Below the pieces are notes generated by a model. It had not been told where the DNA came from. It saw only the letters and a program-made list of their open reading frames with translations, and did not search any database. A stretch of DNA of 64,000 nucleotides from Agrypnia vestita (lineage: Eukaryota > Arthropoda > Insecta > Trichoptera > Phryganeidae): contig JADDOH010023080.1 in assembly GCA_016648135.1 (NCBI GenBank), positions 186,001 through 250,000 on the forward strand, written 5' to 3'. Both the position numbers and the translations under genes were made by a program. The first letter of the stretch is position 1. Each line of letters starts with the position of its first letter. Positions 1-11,182 of the stretch are shown here, in pieces.

Positions 1-780
1 ATTTTTAACATACATTATTTATAACATACAGAATATCAAAATTTAATGACCCTGATAGATAGTCCTAGTGTAATATTAAAGTATAATATAAAAACATATT
101 ATGACGATTGGAGGAAGAATGTACCTTTGTAATGTAATGGGTTGAGAAATCTTATAATATGAATGCGCTAAAAATGGTGTAAGTATTGCGTGTGTTTCCA
201 TTGCCAGCACAAAAAAAACAAATGGCGAAATCGTATAAAGTAGCGAGAAGTATGGATTGTTTTAAAATACATACATGCAGATAATATTTAATGTGTAGAA
301 ATATTATAAACATTAAATATAATTTACTGTGCATTTATAAAAAGAATGTACACACAGGTCGTTTGACTAAAGCTGGCATGTACACATATTTCCCGCCCTG
401 TCACCCGCGCAAGCGCACGGGGTGAAGTCGCATTGCATATGGATCTCGAAAAATCTCTCTATCTCTCTCACACGCGGTCAAGCTTATGAGCGTGAGAGAG
501 ACTGTTATTGTTTTGTTTTTACTACTATTACGAAATAATACGAAATACAGGCTGATGTTTTGTTTTATTCCCTGTTTGGTTTGAACCCATCGGTTTTTTA
601 TCGAATTAATTGTAGAATTTATTATCATACGTGCCGCGGTAATCGGCACATATTCTCTAATATTTCAGTAAATTCTGTCTTACGATTCCAGTAAATTGTC
701 ATACTATTGGCAAGACGTAGTTTTTTATAAATGTCATAATACTGACGTGGCGTAAGAATTTTAATTATTTTAAAACTAAA
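1..780. other. Presumed C3G intron sequence, nothing recognised
   Basis: If the gene continues to the left this is intronic. It is AT-rich and has no exon with family similarity. The short open frames on the minus strand (152-334, 401-649) show no recognisable protein and no splice-flanked structure. Confidence 0.5.
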
Positions 781-975
781 TGATTAAATAAAACTCAGGG
801 CGGCATTTGCCGGGCGGCAGCTTTCTAATTGATTGAGTTCATTCATTTCAAACATGTCAAACTTAAAACATCGAAATTGGCGGCAATACAATATTATACA
901 CACCTGTCAAGATTGGGATAAAGATTTGACATCTCAATATTGCTCAATGCTGCTAGAATAGCACAGATTGTTATA
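781..975. repeat. Half copy of the CGGCCG-ended foldback MITE family
   Basis: The segments agctttctaattgattgag, acatgtcaaacttaaaacat, aattggcggcaatacaa and the terminal caatattgct also occur, in the same order, in the complete copies at 10843-11182 and 60347-60598. One arm and the outer end seem to be lost. From here to about 1850 I see nothing else. Confidence 0.6.
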
Positions 976-1854
976 CTAAGTGCCTTTAAAAACATTGCAT
1001 TTTTAATTGGTTAAAATAATATAAAACAATTTTTTTTATACATGCTGTATAATAAAATTGCATTAGCGGGAAATCAGTGTACGTGCCAGCTTTAGATAAC
1101 GTAGCAATATTTATACACGTTTACTTCTAGTTTACAATAAACATATACGTGTTTTAGAATAATATGTGAATTTGGCCATTTCTTATTTTGGTGGTGGCCA
1201 ATCCGGTGGCTCATTGGGCATGCGCGGTATGCACAGAATAAAGATGGCGGTATGTGTCAAACGCTTGAAATGTCGATGTTTAACAAATATGTCATTATAG
1301 GAATGTTGTCTCCAAATCAGTTACATATTTAAGCAGCAATTAAAAATGCATAATTAGTATAGCGACTTTGTGCGACATAGCATTATTGGTTTACAATGAA
1401 ATTGTGTTTGACAGATCTTTCTTTAAATTTAGTGCTAGAATATTCTTTTTAAAATGTGATGTTTTGTTTTGGGAAATACGAAAAAAGTTTGTTCCAGAAT
1501 AGAAGAAAAAGCGTCACTTTGAATGTTTTTTAATACGGTTCTCTGGCAAAGAGTGTTAATTTGACAATTTGACAATAAAATTGAAAGCAAGTTTATGTGT
1601 TTTAGAAGCATTTGACGAAAATATTAATTTTAAAACTCAGCTCTGGCTTATTAAGCGGTTACAAATACTTTTGTCTCAATTATATCTAAAGTGAAAAATC
1701 AAGGAACATAATAATTAATAACGACTCTTGCGTGTAAAATAGCCCGTGCGCTGGTTGCCTGTCATACTCCGATTAGCTTAAGTTGTAATTCCAGTAAGTT
1801 AGGAACCGACTGACAACGAAATTATTATATTTAGATAAGACCTATTAGACACCA

Positions 1855-2162
1855 ATGTCCGCGCAGTAGCTACCATAACTGACAGCATGGCCTTGCAGCA
1901 GGTAGACAGCGCGCAGTAGCAGCAGCAATAGCCGCCAATTCCGCCGACCATTGGCATACCGACAGCTGATTGTATACATCAATGGCCGCGTAGCGGCCAT
2001 TACTAGCCGTGAAGCGGTCATCATAGCCGACCACACTGTCAACCAGCAAGTGAACATTTATGGCCGTGTAGCGGGCAGCAATAGCTGCGCAGCGGCCTAG
2101 AAAGCCGCCCGCAGGGCTTAGCAGCAAGCAATCGGCGATGGCCGATTGCTTAACTGCTAGTA
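1855..2162. repeat. GC-rich cluster of short palindromic modules ending in a hairpin and CTAG
   Basis: At least four modules of the form GGCCGYGNAGCGGCC occur at about 1982-2000, 2004-2021, 2060-2077 and 2082-2098; the first is a perfect 8-bp hairpin (atggccgc, gta, gcggccat). The block ends with a hairpin of perfect 11-bp arms (2126-2136 and 2141-2151, loop gatg), itself enclosed by agcag/ctgct, then CTAG followed by T. A hairpin just before CTAG is a Helitron-like 3' terminus, but no matching 5' end was identified. The GC-rich block stands out sharply from the AT-rich intron on both sides. Confidence 0.5.
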
Positions 2163-2315
2163 AGAAATAAATTTAAAAAATATATGTACATATTATAAAT
2201 TAACAACTAATTAAGTTATGCAATATAAAATTACACCACAAATCTAGAGTGTGTCGTCTCTATTGGTAACATAGAGACCCATAAGGTATGGTCAAAAACC
2301 AAGTGCGGTTCTCAC

Positions 2316-2526
2316 CAGTCTGGGCTTGCCTCTTTTGGGCGGCAGAGCTGGAGGCAGGGTCTCCTGTCCCACCGGAGACAGGCTGGGCACCGGAGGCAGA
2401 CCGGCCGGGACACTGGCCAGAGACTGACCACTTTCAGAGGATGCTCTCGCCGTGGACGACGAGCTGTTGGACTTGACTGAGTCCTCTCTCACCAGATGCG
2501 GGGAGCGCAGTGGGGAAGAAAAACCG
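2316..2526 (-). CDS. C3G: C3G exon 13 (leftmost found): fourth Crk-SH3-binding motif
   Basis: The exon is 211 nt, acceptor attgcag|cgg, donor ctg|gtgaga, ending in phase 0. It encodes about 70 residues: a serine-rich stretch (SNSSSSTARASSESGQSL) followed by PPALPPKRGKPR. This PPxLPxK motif corresponds to the last Crk-binding motif of vertebrate C3G (PPPALPPKQR). The exon joins in frame to the preceding 400-nt exon through an AG|C serine codon. In the vertebrate protein about 80 residues separate this motif from the RasGEF-N domain, so the catalytic exons should follow beyond the left edge. Confidence 0.88.
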
Positions 2527-3951
2527 CTGCAATTTAAAAAAAAATGTTACATTTCAATCGATTATTACGTTTTGTTGTCCATTTCAATAAGCAATAGATG
2601 TATGTCATCACCACCACCACATTCGCAAATGATGCACAAGAAATGTAGTGAATTTAATAATGAATCGAGATTCTTATTGCAAATAGGTGAGTCCTTCCAT
2701 ATGTGAATTTTGCAATTCGCTCGACAGCAATAGTGAAGCCATACTTTTATAAAACTATGTACATTAATTTTGGTATTTTACTGTATCGTGTTGCAAATGT
2801 CAGAACAAACTACCCACTAGTAGTAGCGTGCGGCACCCACTTAAAATTACATTGATTAATCAGAGCACACATAAAAAATCAAATATACATATGTAGAACT
2901 GTAAAGAATTGGATTGTTCCCCTTGAAAAGTTTTTACATACTGTGAGGAGATTCAAAGCATTAAAAAAGTATTGATGATATAATAAACTTATTACGCCAT
3001 TTCCCTGTCTGTTGTTGAATGGAAAAATATTTTTCAAACATTCATTGAAAATGCTCTAATTTAAAGCACTATGGAGCTACTTCACAACTTTTGACTGCGT
3101 TCTGATTAGAATTACTCGAATAATAATATCATTAATTAAAATCAGAAAAATACTTAACGTGATTGTTTGGTTTAGTGGTAAGACAGTAGCTAAAAAAAAT
3201 CAAGTGGTTGGAGGTACGTACTCCGGTGGACACCAACTAGCGTTAATTATGTGTTTAACGCTATATGCGTCGTGCAGCCATTTGGTCCAGGGCTATCCTG
3301 GCTATGTTTGTTAAAATGCGGGGCAAGCCAGTGGTTGTGAGTGTTATAGCTTGAAGTTTAAGAATAATTTGAGTGATCATACAAAAATTAAAAAAAATAT
3401 ATCTCAAAAAACTATTGGGCCAATTTTGTTAAAATTTTGCACACGCCTTACTAATAACATTATCTATGATGTGGCAAACGATTTTTTAAAAAAAATATAT
3501 GCCGTTTGCTAAGTACGAATTTTTAAATTTCATTTTTTTAAGAATAAAACGAAAATTATTTTATTCTGATGTCATTTGCACAAAAATTTTTTTTTTCCAT
3601 AACGACATCGACATAACATTATTTAACAAGAAAATAATTAACTTTTGTGTTCACTTAAACCCTGGCGACATGATTACATCCACCAGCTTGAGCGCATCAC
3701 GGAGAAGGATTTTTGCAGGACAACATTTGAGGAGTTATGTGCAGTCTTCACAGGACAGCACATAACTCCGCCATTTTGAAATTATAAAAGTAATTTGTTA
3801 ATGAAGAATATTAACCAATGTATGCCATGAAAAATTAAAATAAAACAATTTTTTTATGTGCAATAATTAGATAAAAAAAAATTGATATTGAGTGTATTTT
3901 TTGAGACCTCAAGGTGGTATAACACTTTAAAGTACTATAAATATTTCTCAC
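2527..3951 (-). other. C3G intron 12; one possible tRNA-derived SINE fragment
   Basis: The intron is about 1.4 kb and AT-rich. At 3172-3186 the + strand reads tggtttagtggtaagac, which looks like a Pol III A box of tRNA type. No convincing B box follows, so this would at best be a decayed SINE head. An open frame at 3499-3765 is AT-driven and unsupported. Confidence 0.4.
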
Positions 3952-4351
3952 CTCAACTGCTGACTCGACGAATTTGTCGAAGACATGCTAAACTGATGCA
4001 GCGTGTGGCTCTGCGTCATTTGATTATAGCCCACGACCGAGTTGCCCAGCAACCCGTTCTGCATCAGGCCGACGGCTTGTCCATTCTGAGGCAGTGACAT
4101 GATAGCTTGGCCATTCTGCGTCATAGTCATGACAGTTCCGTTGTGCGCGAAAGATGACATGCCGTGAACATCGTTGGAGAGGTGCGTGGAACTCGCAAGC
4201 TGTTGGAGTTGAGACGAGGAAACAAAGTGTCCGGCGGATTGCTGCTGGTGATGCTGCACGGCGTTGTAGGCGTGTACGGAATGACGTAGGAATTCGGTGC
4301 TGCTCTGCGGAGAGTGACTACAGTTGCCGAACATCTCCATGTATGCCATAA
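3952..4351 (-). CDS. C3G: C3G exon 12: AYM motif and Gln/Asn/Ser-rich linker
   Basis: The exon is 400 nt, acceptor tttttcag|tta, donor ttgag|gtgaga, phase 1 in and phase 2 out, about 132 codons. It begins with IMAYMEMFGNCSHSP, which lines up with the conserved LAYMQLLEDYSEP that follows the PPPLPEKK motif in vertebrate C3G. The rest is low-complexity: HHQQQ, SSSQLQQL, then three imperfect copies of a QNG unit (TQNGQAIM, PQNGQAVG, MQNGLLGN), ending SSTNSSSQQL. The linker is much richer in Gln and Asn than the vertebrate counterpart and is probably disordered. Confidence 0.9.
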
Positions 4352-4932
4352 CTGAAAAAATTACAAGTTGAGTATTAATTTACAACGAATCGAGAGATAA
4401 AAATTATGTAGTTTTATCAATTATAAATTTTTGAGGCTCGATGTGAATATGAAAGAGTACATCTCATTGTCCTCCAACTGACATTTTTTTGCAATTCAAG
4501 GAGGATTGATCTATGATTCAAATATTAGCTAAAATTGACTTAACAATAAATAATATGTAATAAATTTATTGGTAATCCTTTAACTTTTTAATAATTTTAT
4601 TATTGACTCCAAAATAATGAACGGGGGTTGTATTTGAAATTTAAGAGATATCACAAGCTGGAGCAATATTTGTGAGAATTCCATAATTGTGGAATGTGGC
4701 GTATAAGTTTTTTCCGGTCCATCCGCGTCTTGGGATTATATAACTAAAAAATAATCATTTAACATCATCTAACAAAATTGTTTTGAGAAAATTACTTACC
4801 AAGAAGGCTCAAGACATCTATAAAAACTATCATTATGCAGTAGGGTTTTCGTTATCCAGATCTAGTTTTGTCTAATAGTCAATTAAATATTTTGTAGATA
4901 ACCCAATTAGATTATCCAAGATTATTTAAATA

Positions 4933-5440
4933 CAGTAGAACCTCGTTAATTCGAAATTCAAGGGACCCAAAAAAAACATTTCGAATGATGCGGATCCCCG
5001 TTAATTCGAAATTCAATGTACAAATAGAAATTGCAAAATTCGCCAAAAATCGTTAAACTCATGAAAAAGCCATTAATTATGTGAAAAACGTCTGTATTTT
5101 TGCGTATTTCAATAAATAATTTTGAAAACGCAATATTTATTATGCTAATACAAAGATTGCGACATTCCTATTAATGAAGTACCTGATGTTCACATATTTG
5201 TTGTTCTCAATTGCGAAAAAAAATCAAAATATTTTTTCAATTTTCCCAAATTTCAAAAAATGTTGAATTGTGTTAGCTAAATTGTATTGATTTATGGCGC
5301 AAGGGCTAAAAATTATTTTGAATTACCGGGGTTTTAGAATAATCAGGGTTAATCTACTAGGAAATTAACATTTTGGAACTTGTGTATAGAAATATGACAA
5401 ATTTCCAATCAACGGGGTTCAAATTGACGTGGTTTCACTG
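4933..5440. mobile_element. pogo/Tigger-like MITE, 508 bp, TA target duplication
   Basis: It starts CAGTAGAACCTCGTTAATTC immediately after TA (4931-4932) and ends TTTCACTG immediately before TA (5441-5442). Both ends read inward as CAGT(A/G)-AACC-CGT-AATT. The interior repeats 'ttcgaaattca' near both ends. No transposase is encoded. Related copies: 18185-18629 and the half copy at 12897-13050. CAGT ends, a TA duplication and this wording are typical of pogo-derived elements. Confidence 0.75.
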
Positions 5441-6835
5441 TATATTCAATACAAAATTTTATTTTCAATCAATCCCAGGTAATCTAAGTTAACTCTGATA
5501 TTGCTAAATATTGCTTTCGTATAAACAATATATAACTTGAATATAATTTAGTCGAGATTGAAAATGTCAACTTTACAAAGTGTGTTTCTATGTATATGGG
5601 TTGAAAAGCCATGCATTTCTATAAATAATACTATATACGCATATATAACAATGTCACATCTTTTCTACAAGGTGATTTGTACTTATTTAAGGTCTAAATA
5701 AAATATTTCAAAATGATTCAAGCCTCAAATTGTATTTATACATGTATTTTGTTTTATTGAGTCATGAATGAAAATGATGAACTTTTGAAGCGGAAACCAA
5801 ATAAAACTCAACGCATAATGCAATATTTCTCATTGAATTTCAGCGATTAAAATTATCATAGACAATTTTTAACAGAATATTAAAAAAATTAAATCAATTG
5901 GAAAAGATGTTGAAAAGAAAAGACTTGCAAGAATGTGGGTTAGTTACATAAGCTCGTGCAGTTAGGTTGGCAAAAAGCGAAACAGAATAAAAACACGCAA
6001 GCAAATAAATAAAAACGCAAACTGAAAATGTGGAAAAATAAGCAATGCAAAAAAAAAGCGAAAAATGCAAACTAAATACCAAGTAAAAAAGAAAATAATA
6101 ACAAAATATTCAAAAGGGATAAAGTACGGGGGAGAAAGAAATATATACTAAAAAAGAAAGGAAGGACCTCACTCTCTACTCCGTGTTTAAGACGAGAAGT
6201 ACACAATAAATTAAGGAATACTAAAGTTAGGTTGGGAAATAATACAGACAATATGACATTAAAATATAAACCAAGTGCTAAAAATGATGATAAGTGAGAA
6301 GGTACTAAATAAGGATTGGGGAAAATAAAAAAAAGGTGTGTAAAAATATAAATAAAACAGGCAGGCGGCAAAAAGAAAGAAGCAGTTTATTCTTGACAAG
6401 ATGAACTCACCCGAATAAGCGACACTTTGGAACACTGGTTGGGGCGCGGTAATGCAGAGACGGAGGGAGGGCGGGGGTACACAAAACATCTAGGTTAGCT
6501 CACAACGTTACAATGTTACACCAACTTACAATTAAATAAATATACTTTTTATTATATTAAGGTTATATATATTATACGGTGGAGTTTACATATTTATAAA
6601 TATAAGGAATAGGGAAGGAGAGCATACTGAGTTACATTTTTTTTTTGTAAAAAAGATTTGTATTTTTTTTTTTTTTTTAAGAAATTCTTTGTAATTCTAT
6701 GGAGTCAAGTCGTATCTAGGCTGCCTTCATTATATACTTGTTCATTTTACTTCTACAGGAATTAAACACAATATTTATAATAAGCTTCTCAAACATCGGC
6801 ATACACTACCCACATGATGTCAAATAATGTCACCG
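5441..6835 (-). other. C3G intron 11, nothing recognised
   Basis: AT-rich, with several poly-A/poly-T runs (for example at 6635-6680). Minus-strand open frames at 5894-6489 are aromatic-rich products of A-rich DNA on the other strand and look random. Confidence 0.4.
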
Positions 6836-6985
6836 TATATGTGACCTCTCTGGCCAACGTTTCGGATCCCATTGCAGGCTCCATCATCAGGGCCGAAACG
6901 TTGGCCAGAGAGGTCACATATAAACGGCAGAATATCCCAGAAAACTATACACAGAAGATTCTGAACGGCCGTGAAAACCTAAGAA
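6836..6985. repeat. Inverted-repeat copy of a CTGATGA-hairpin-GAAAC element, possibly Penelope-like
   Basis: There are perfect 30-bp arms at 6836-6865 and 6893-6922, spacer 27 bp. On the minus strand the spacer and one arm read CCTGATGATGGAGCCTGCAA, TGGGATCC, GAAACGTTGG: a hairpin between CTGATGA and GAAAC. Downstream, gccgtgaaaacctaagaaa (6967-6985) recurs in inverse orientation next to the related motif at 15605-15625. Similar segments are common near the terminal repeats of Penelope-like retroelements in animals; no RT or GIY-YIG coding sequence is present here. Confidence 0.5.
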
Positions 6986-6999
6986 AATTTATAATTTGT

Positions 7000-7970
7000 G
7001 ATTTTTAAGAAGTTTAAGTGAAAAATATAATGCTTTTACAAACTTCAATGGTTTTTAAGATAATTGTTGAATATTTCCTCTAAATATTGAGTATTTGAAC
7101 GCCTTATGCATATGGAAAAATGTGTGGGCGCTTACTGCCGGCAAAATACCGTAATACCGTACGTGGCGGCAAACAATAGCGATAGTAAACCTGGGACATA
7201 TTTTGTCCACCACAGTTAGAAACGGCCTCCACAAATGTTTTTCTAACCACTTTTTTATCAAGACTGCTTTGCGTGCATATCTCTTTGTATTTATCGTGAA
7301 ATTTTATGACATTAGATTCTTACAATATTTTGTATTTAATCTATATAATATATTAGGTTTGATAAACATATTTTTTAGTAGTATTTATATCTTTATTTCT
7401 TATGTTTTGTACGGTTACATTTTATTCAATTTAGATTTTTTTCAACATTTTCGTGTTTGGTTTGGAAAACCATGTGTCGACCATCCCTGATTATGTAAAT
7501 TATTTATTAGGGTTTATTGGTATATTATTTAATTTTATATATTTATTAATTTTATATTGGGCATATTTACGAAGATATGAATGGTAGACCTGGTAACTGG
7601 AAGTAATTAATGAAAAAAATTATCATGATACAACAAGTGATGCGATATGTGCAGCTGATAAAACTCTGTGTTACCGACTGGATCACAGAGAACAAAAAAC
7701 ACAAATTATTATTTTTTTGTTAAAATTATTTTGAATACATTTGCCACAGAATCGCTAAACCGTTTCAAATTATAACAAAGTATAGAATTCCATTTACGTT
7801 TTGAAAAATCTCATTGTGACCCCTTTTGACTTGCAATTTTAAGACTGAGCAGCATAGATACATTATACTTATAACACTAATAGAATGAAAAATACATTTA
7901 ATAATAGACTAATTACAAACTCAGCATACTGAAAATTAAATTAAAACCCAATCGACCACAAACAATGAAA
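7000..7970 (-). other. C3G intron 11, nothing recognised
   Basis: AT-rich, no repeat shared with other parts of the window noticed. The open frame at 7203-7490 (+) is Phe/Tyr/Ile-rich and probably random. Confidence 0.4.
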
Positions 7971-7972
7971 AT

Positions 7973-7975
<3 letters not shown>

Positions 7976-8014
<39 letters not shown>

Positions 8015-8060
8015 CTATATATCTATATATATATATTATATTAATTATATATATTTATAT
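7976..8060. repeat. (TA)n microsatellite
   Basis: Near-uninterrupted alternating t and a from about 7976 to 8015, followed by an imperfect continuation to about 8060. A second TA run lies at 8641-8678, so the two bracket a retrotransposon 3' end. Confidence 0.9.
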
Positions 8061-8066
8061 ACATAA

Positions 8067-8638
8067 TATATCTGTCCCAGCCAATTGCAGTTGGTTTCTC
8101 TCCACGCTCCATCAAGGCGAACCCGACAGTCCGTGCTCTTCCATGTACCCATAAGCAGAACCTCTTATGCACAGAACTCATTCATCCAGCGAACATGCAA
8201 AGCATACAATGACCACTTCAATGACATTGATATATTTAATACCAACATCTCAGCTCTTAAAAATCGTATTTAAACCACTTATATTATATTACTAGATTCT
8301 ATATCTTCACCGGATTAACTGAGACCGACCATCATCATACACACACCACAGCCAAACTCTCATCACTCTTTACCCATACCCCCATATCTGTATACAACGT
8401 CACGCACAGAATACATACGCACTCCACTCAGCCACAATCCCATACACCTCACTCCACTTCCCCCTCTAACTCCCACTCCTATCCCTCTATTTAATATATG
8501 TTCTCTTTATTGCTTGATTTAACATTTTATGCCGTGGATCTCTATAATTGGTCTACGAATTACCCAATACGTGATGTATTATTATAATAAATTGTATACT
8601 GTTGAGATTCCCAAAATAAAAAAAAAATAATAAAATAA

Positions 8639-8640
<2 letters not shown>
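8067..8640 (+). mobile_element. 3' end of a non-LTR retrotransposon with A-rich tail
   Basis: The + frame ending at 8273 reads RQSVLFHVPISRTSYAQNSF, then IQRTCKAYNDHFNDIDIFNT, closing with SALKNRI and a stop. The pattern RRTR..LFHVP..RT.YA.NSFI.R.C..YN is the extreme C-terminus of reverse transcriptases of insect non-LTR elements (R1/jockey-like). About 350 nt of 3' UTR follows, ending in aaaataaaaaaaaaataata. Strongly 5'-truncated, as usual after incomplete target-primed reverse transcription. Confidence 0.65.
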
Positions 8641-8679
<39 letters not shown>

Positions 8680-9121
8680 AAAACATCGCGCTTGTGTTGC
8701 AGGGCTTATTATGTATATAAAAATACAATTAGTCAAAAAAAAACTTTTAATTCATTTTTATTTAATTCAATTCAAAATTATCCAAAGCGCCCTAAAAACT
8801 GATTTTGCAAAAAAAAAATTCCAAGAAGAAAATAGCAATTGACTCCAATGTAAACAATCGAGCGCAATATAAACAATCATACGAAGGAAAATATGTCCCT
8901 CACCCTGACAAAAAAATCATAAATAGAAAACATGTTCGTAGAATCGAAATGGCTTTGATTTATTGCCTAAAAAAGGAGTTGATATTTTGCAAGTTTCAAT
9001 GATAGAAAAATACATTTATAACATTTAAACCACTGTTTAAATAAATAACAAAATGATTTAAATGAACTTAATTAATTCAAATATACTTTTTTTATGACAT
9101 TTTAGAGAAAAAATATTGGAT

Positions 9122-9566
9122 ATATGAGAGGTATAAAAGCAAAGACAGCAATATCTCACTGAGGTGTTTCTAAGATAAATATAAAAAACCTGTCACTGCT
9201 CAAGGCAATTTCTCTGGAATCTATGAATCCTATCTTATTGTAAATTATATATGTGTACAAATAAATATAGAACTTTTAAATATGAATATTGTTATCTTTG
9301 CTACAATGTTTCAGTCGAAAATCGACATCAACTCTCACTTATGTACGAAGCGGTCATTTCAATGACCTCGGGGATCGATTGGTTGAAGTGGATATTGCTG
9401 CATTTGCTTTTAATAGTGATTTGGAAACATGATTTTGGAAAGGATAGAGCTATATTTCCTATAAAATCTTGAATTCGGTAAATTCTAAATTAATCCTCGG
9501 CGACTGTATTCAAAACATTTTTTTTAATATTTGGATTTGCTACTTTTGCTTTTATACCCCTCATAT
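9122..9566. mobile_element. TATA-ended MITE family, copy 1
   Basis: Terminal inverted repeats: left atgagaggtataaaagcaaa, right the complement of atgaggggtataaaagcaaa. Interior segments gacatcaactctcacttatg, gaagcggtcat and gattggttgaagtggatatt recur in copy 2 (36447-36769). Copy 3 is at 50274-50474. Non-coding; superfamily not assigned. Probably a TA duplication, but the flanks are themselves AT-rich. Confidence 0.7.
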
Positions 9567-10842
9567 TACAGTGACATATTCGGATATTCGGGACGCAATC
9601 CTATTCATAATCAAGTTTGAATCTTTCCAATTAATGTCATAAAACTGAAATAATTCTCGAAAATGTTCTTTAATAGATATCTCGGAAAACACAAAAAGAT
9701 AGCGCACACATACAGCTTTTCATCAGACAACAGTTTTTTCCTAATGGCGAGGGCATAATAGTAAATATCTGACAATGCACAGATTTACAACTAGATGTTT
9801 AAACGAAAAAACTGTCAGAGGTGCATTCGATCCGTCTAACAGAGCGCACACCAAAGGCAAAACGATGCTGACACGATATTTGATCAGCAATTGTGTTTAT
9901 GAGCGAGGACAATTCATTTTTTTTGTTATTTTTCTGCAGTATATATATATTTATTTATTACATGAAAATTATGTATAAATATTGATAGGAATGGCGGAGA
10001 TGCAGCAAGCCATTTACAATAAGATATTAATAGTATATTTATGTTGACACGAATTTATAAATAATACAACAATAAAATTCTGCACACTTAAGGGGGCTTT
10101 TTGTCAGATATATATATGTATGTCCATTCAAAAATGAACTAACATTCTCGGGTGATTATAGAGTGAATAAAATCTGCCTCATCATATTAGTAATTTTTCG
10201 CTGTACACATTATGTACCCAAACCACCTTTTTCTTTTCTTTATTAATGATGATCAAAGCGCAAATCAGACCAGTGAAAAATTACTGTCTTAAAGTTATAC
10301 GGCAGTATATGCAGGCATTACAACTTAACCGTTTTGTATGTATTAAAATTGTCGTATACTTGTCCCAATAAAGAGCACACTGTCGTACCACTACGTCCTC
10401 AATATACTTTAACTCCAATTCAACTTTCAAAAAAGGTCAACTCATAAACTCTTGAACATATTTATGATGCAGAAAAATCAATATTTTCTTCAATTTTTTT
10501 AACTGTTTTTCCCTTCTACCATCATTTACCGTCTTTTACTATTTACTAATATATTACTTTTACTAATGTAGAAATTATTATAATGTCGAATCTGAGTAAA
10601 ATTCAATCCAGGTGAGCAATCAAAAGCATAATATTAAAGTACTACGGTAAAAGCCACCGCGAAGCATTTTGTGACACTCCAAACATTAATATATTAGTTA
10701 TGCCATAACCTGACATGACTGCGCAATAATTTAAACACGTTTGCATATTAGAAATATATTTGAACTAAGTTAAAATACTATAAAAAATATTTACAGAAAT
10801 ATATATATATATATTTTCCGAGGCTCACAAAAAATTCTACAT
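9567..10842 (-). other. C3G intron 11, nothing recognised
   Basis: AT-rich, with short A/T runs. The + open frame 9775-9978 has no recognisable similarity and lacks splice-site support. Confidence 0.4.
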
Positions 10843-11182
10843 AATCGGCCTTATTCCAATATAGCAATATTGATATTTAGGTATCTCGAAAGTTATTGGA
10901 TAACATTGTAATGCTGTCAATGTTGACGTTTTAAGTTTGACAGGTTTGAAATTAATGAATTCAATCAATCAGAAAGCTCTAAAACATAAATAAATGTCAA
11001 ATTATTCACAAACTGTGATTAACTTAAGGTTCGTTTATGTATTAGAGCTTTCTGATTGATTGGATTCATTCATTTAAAACCTGTCAAAATGAAAATGTCA
11101 AAATTGATGACATAACAATGTTATACAATAACAGTCAAGATACAGAAATAGCAATACTGGTATTTTCAGAATACGGCCGAAT
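10843..11182. mobile_element. CGGCCG-ended foldback MITE, about 340 bp
   Basis: Nearly the whole element is one imperfect palindrome. Left arm: cggcctta, atagcaatattgatatt, cctgtcaa-type and gaaagctctaaaaca; the right arm is the complement, ending tattttcagaatacggccg. Related complete copy 60347-60598, half copy 781-975. The outer end (tattcggccgtattctgaaa) is shared with the larger foldback family at 31651 and 59171, which suggests common transposition machinery. Confidence 0.7.

Noticed and set aside
1..2315. RasGEF-N or CDC25 catalytic exons of C3G
   Set aside because: Looked for on the minus strand; no segment with the family's catalytic sequence is present, so they must lie further left.
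3499..3765. 88-codon + strand open frame in C3G intron 12
   Set aside because: AT-driven, opposite to the gene, no recognisable domain.
5894..6489. Minus-strand aromatic-rich open frames
   Set aside because: Produced by A-rich + strand sequence; no splice structure, no similarity.
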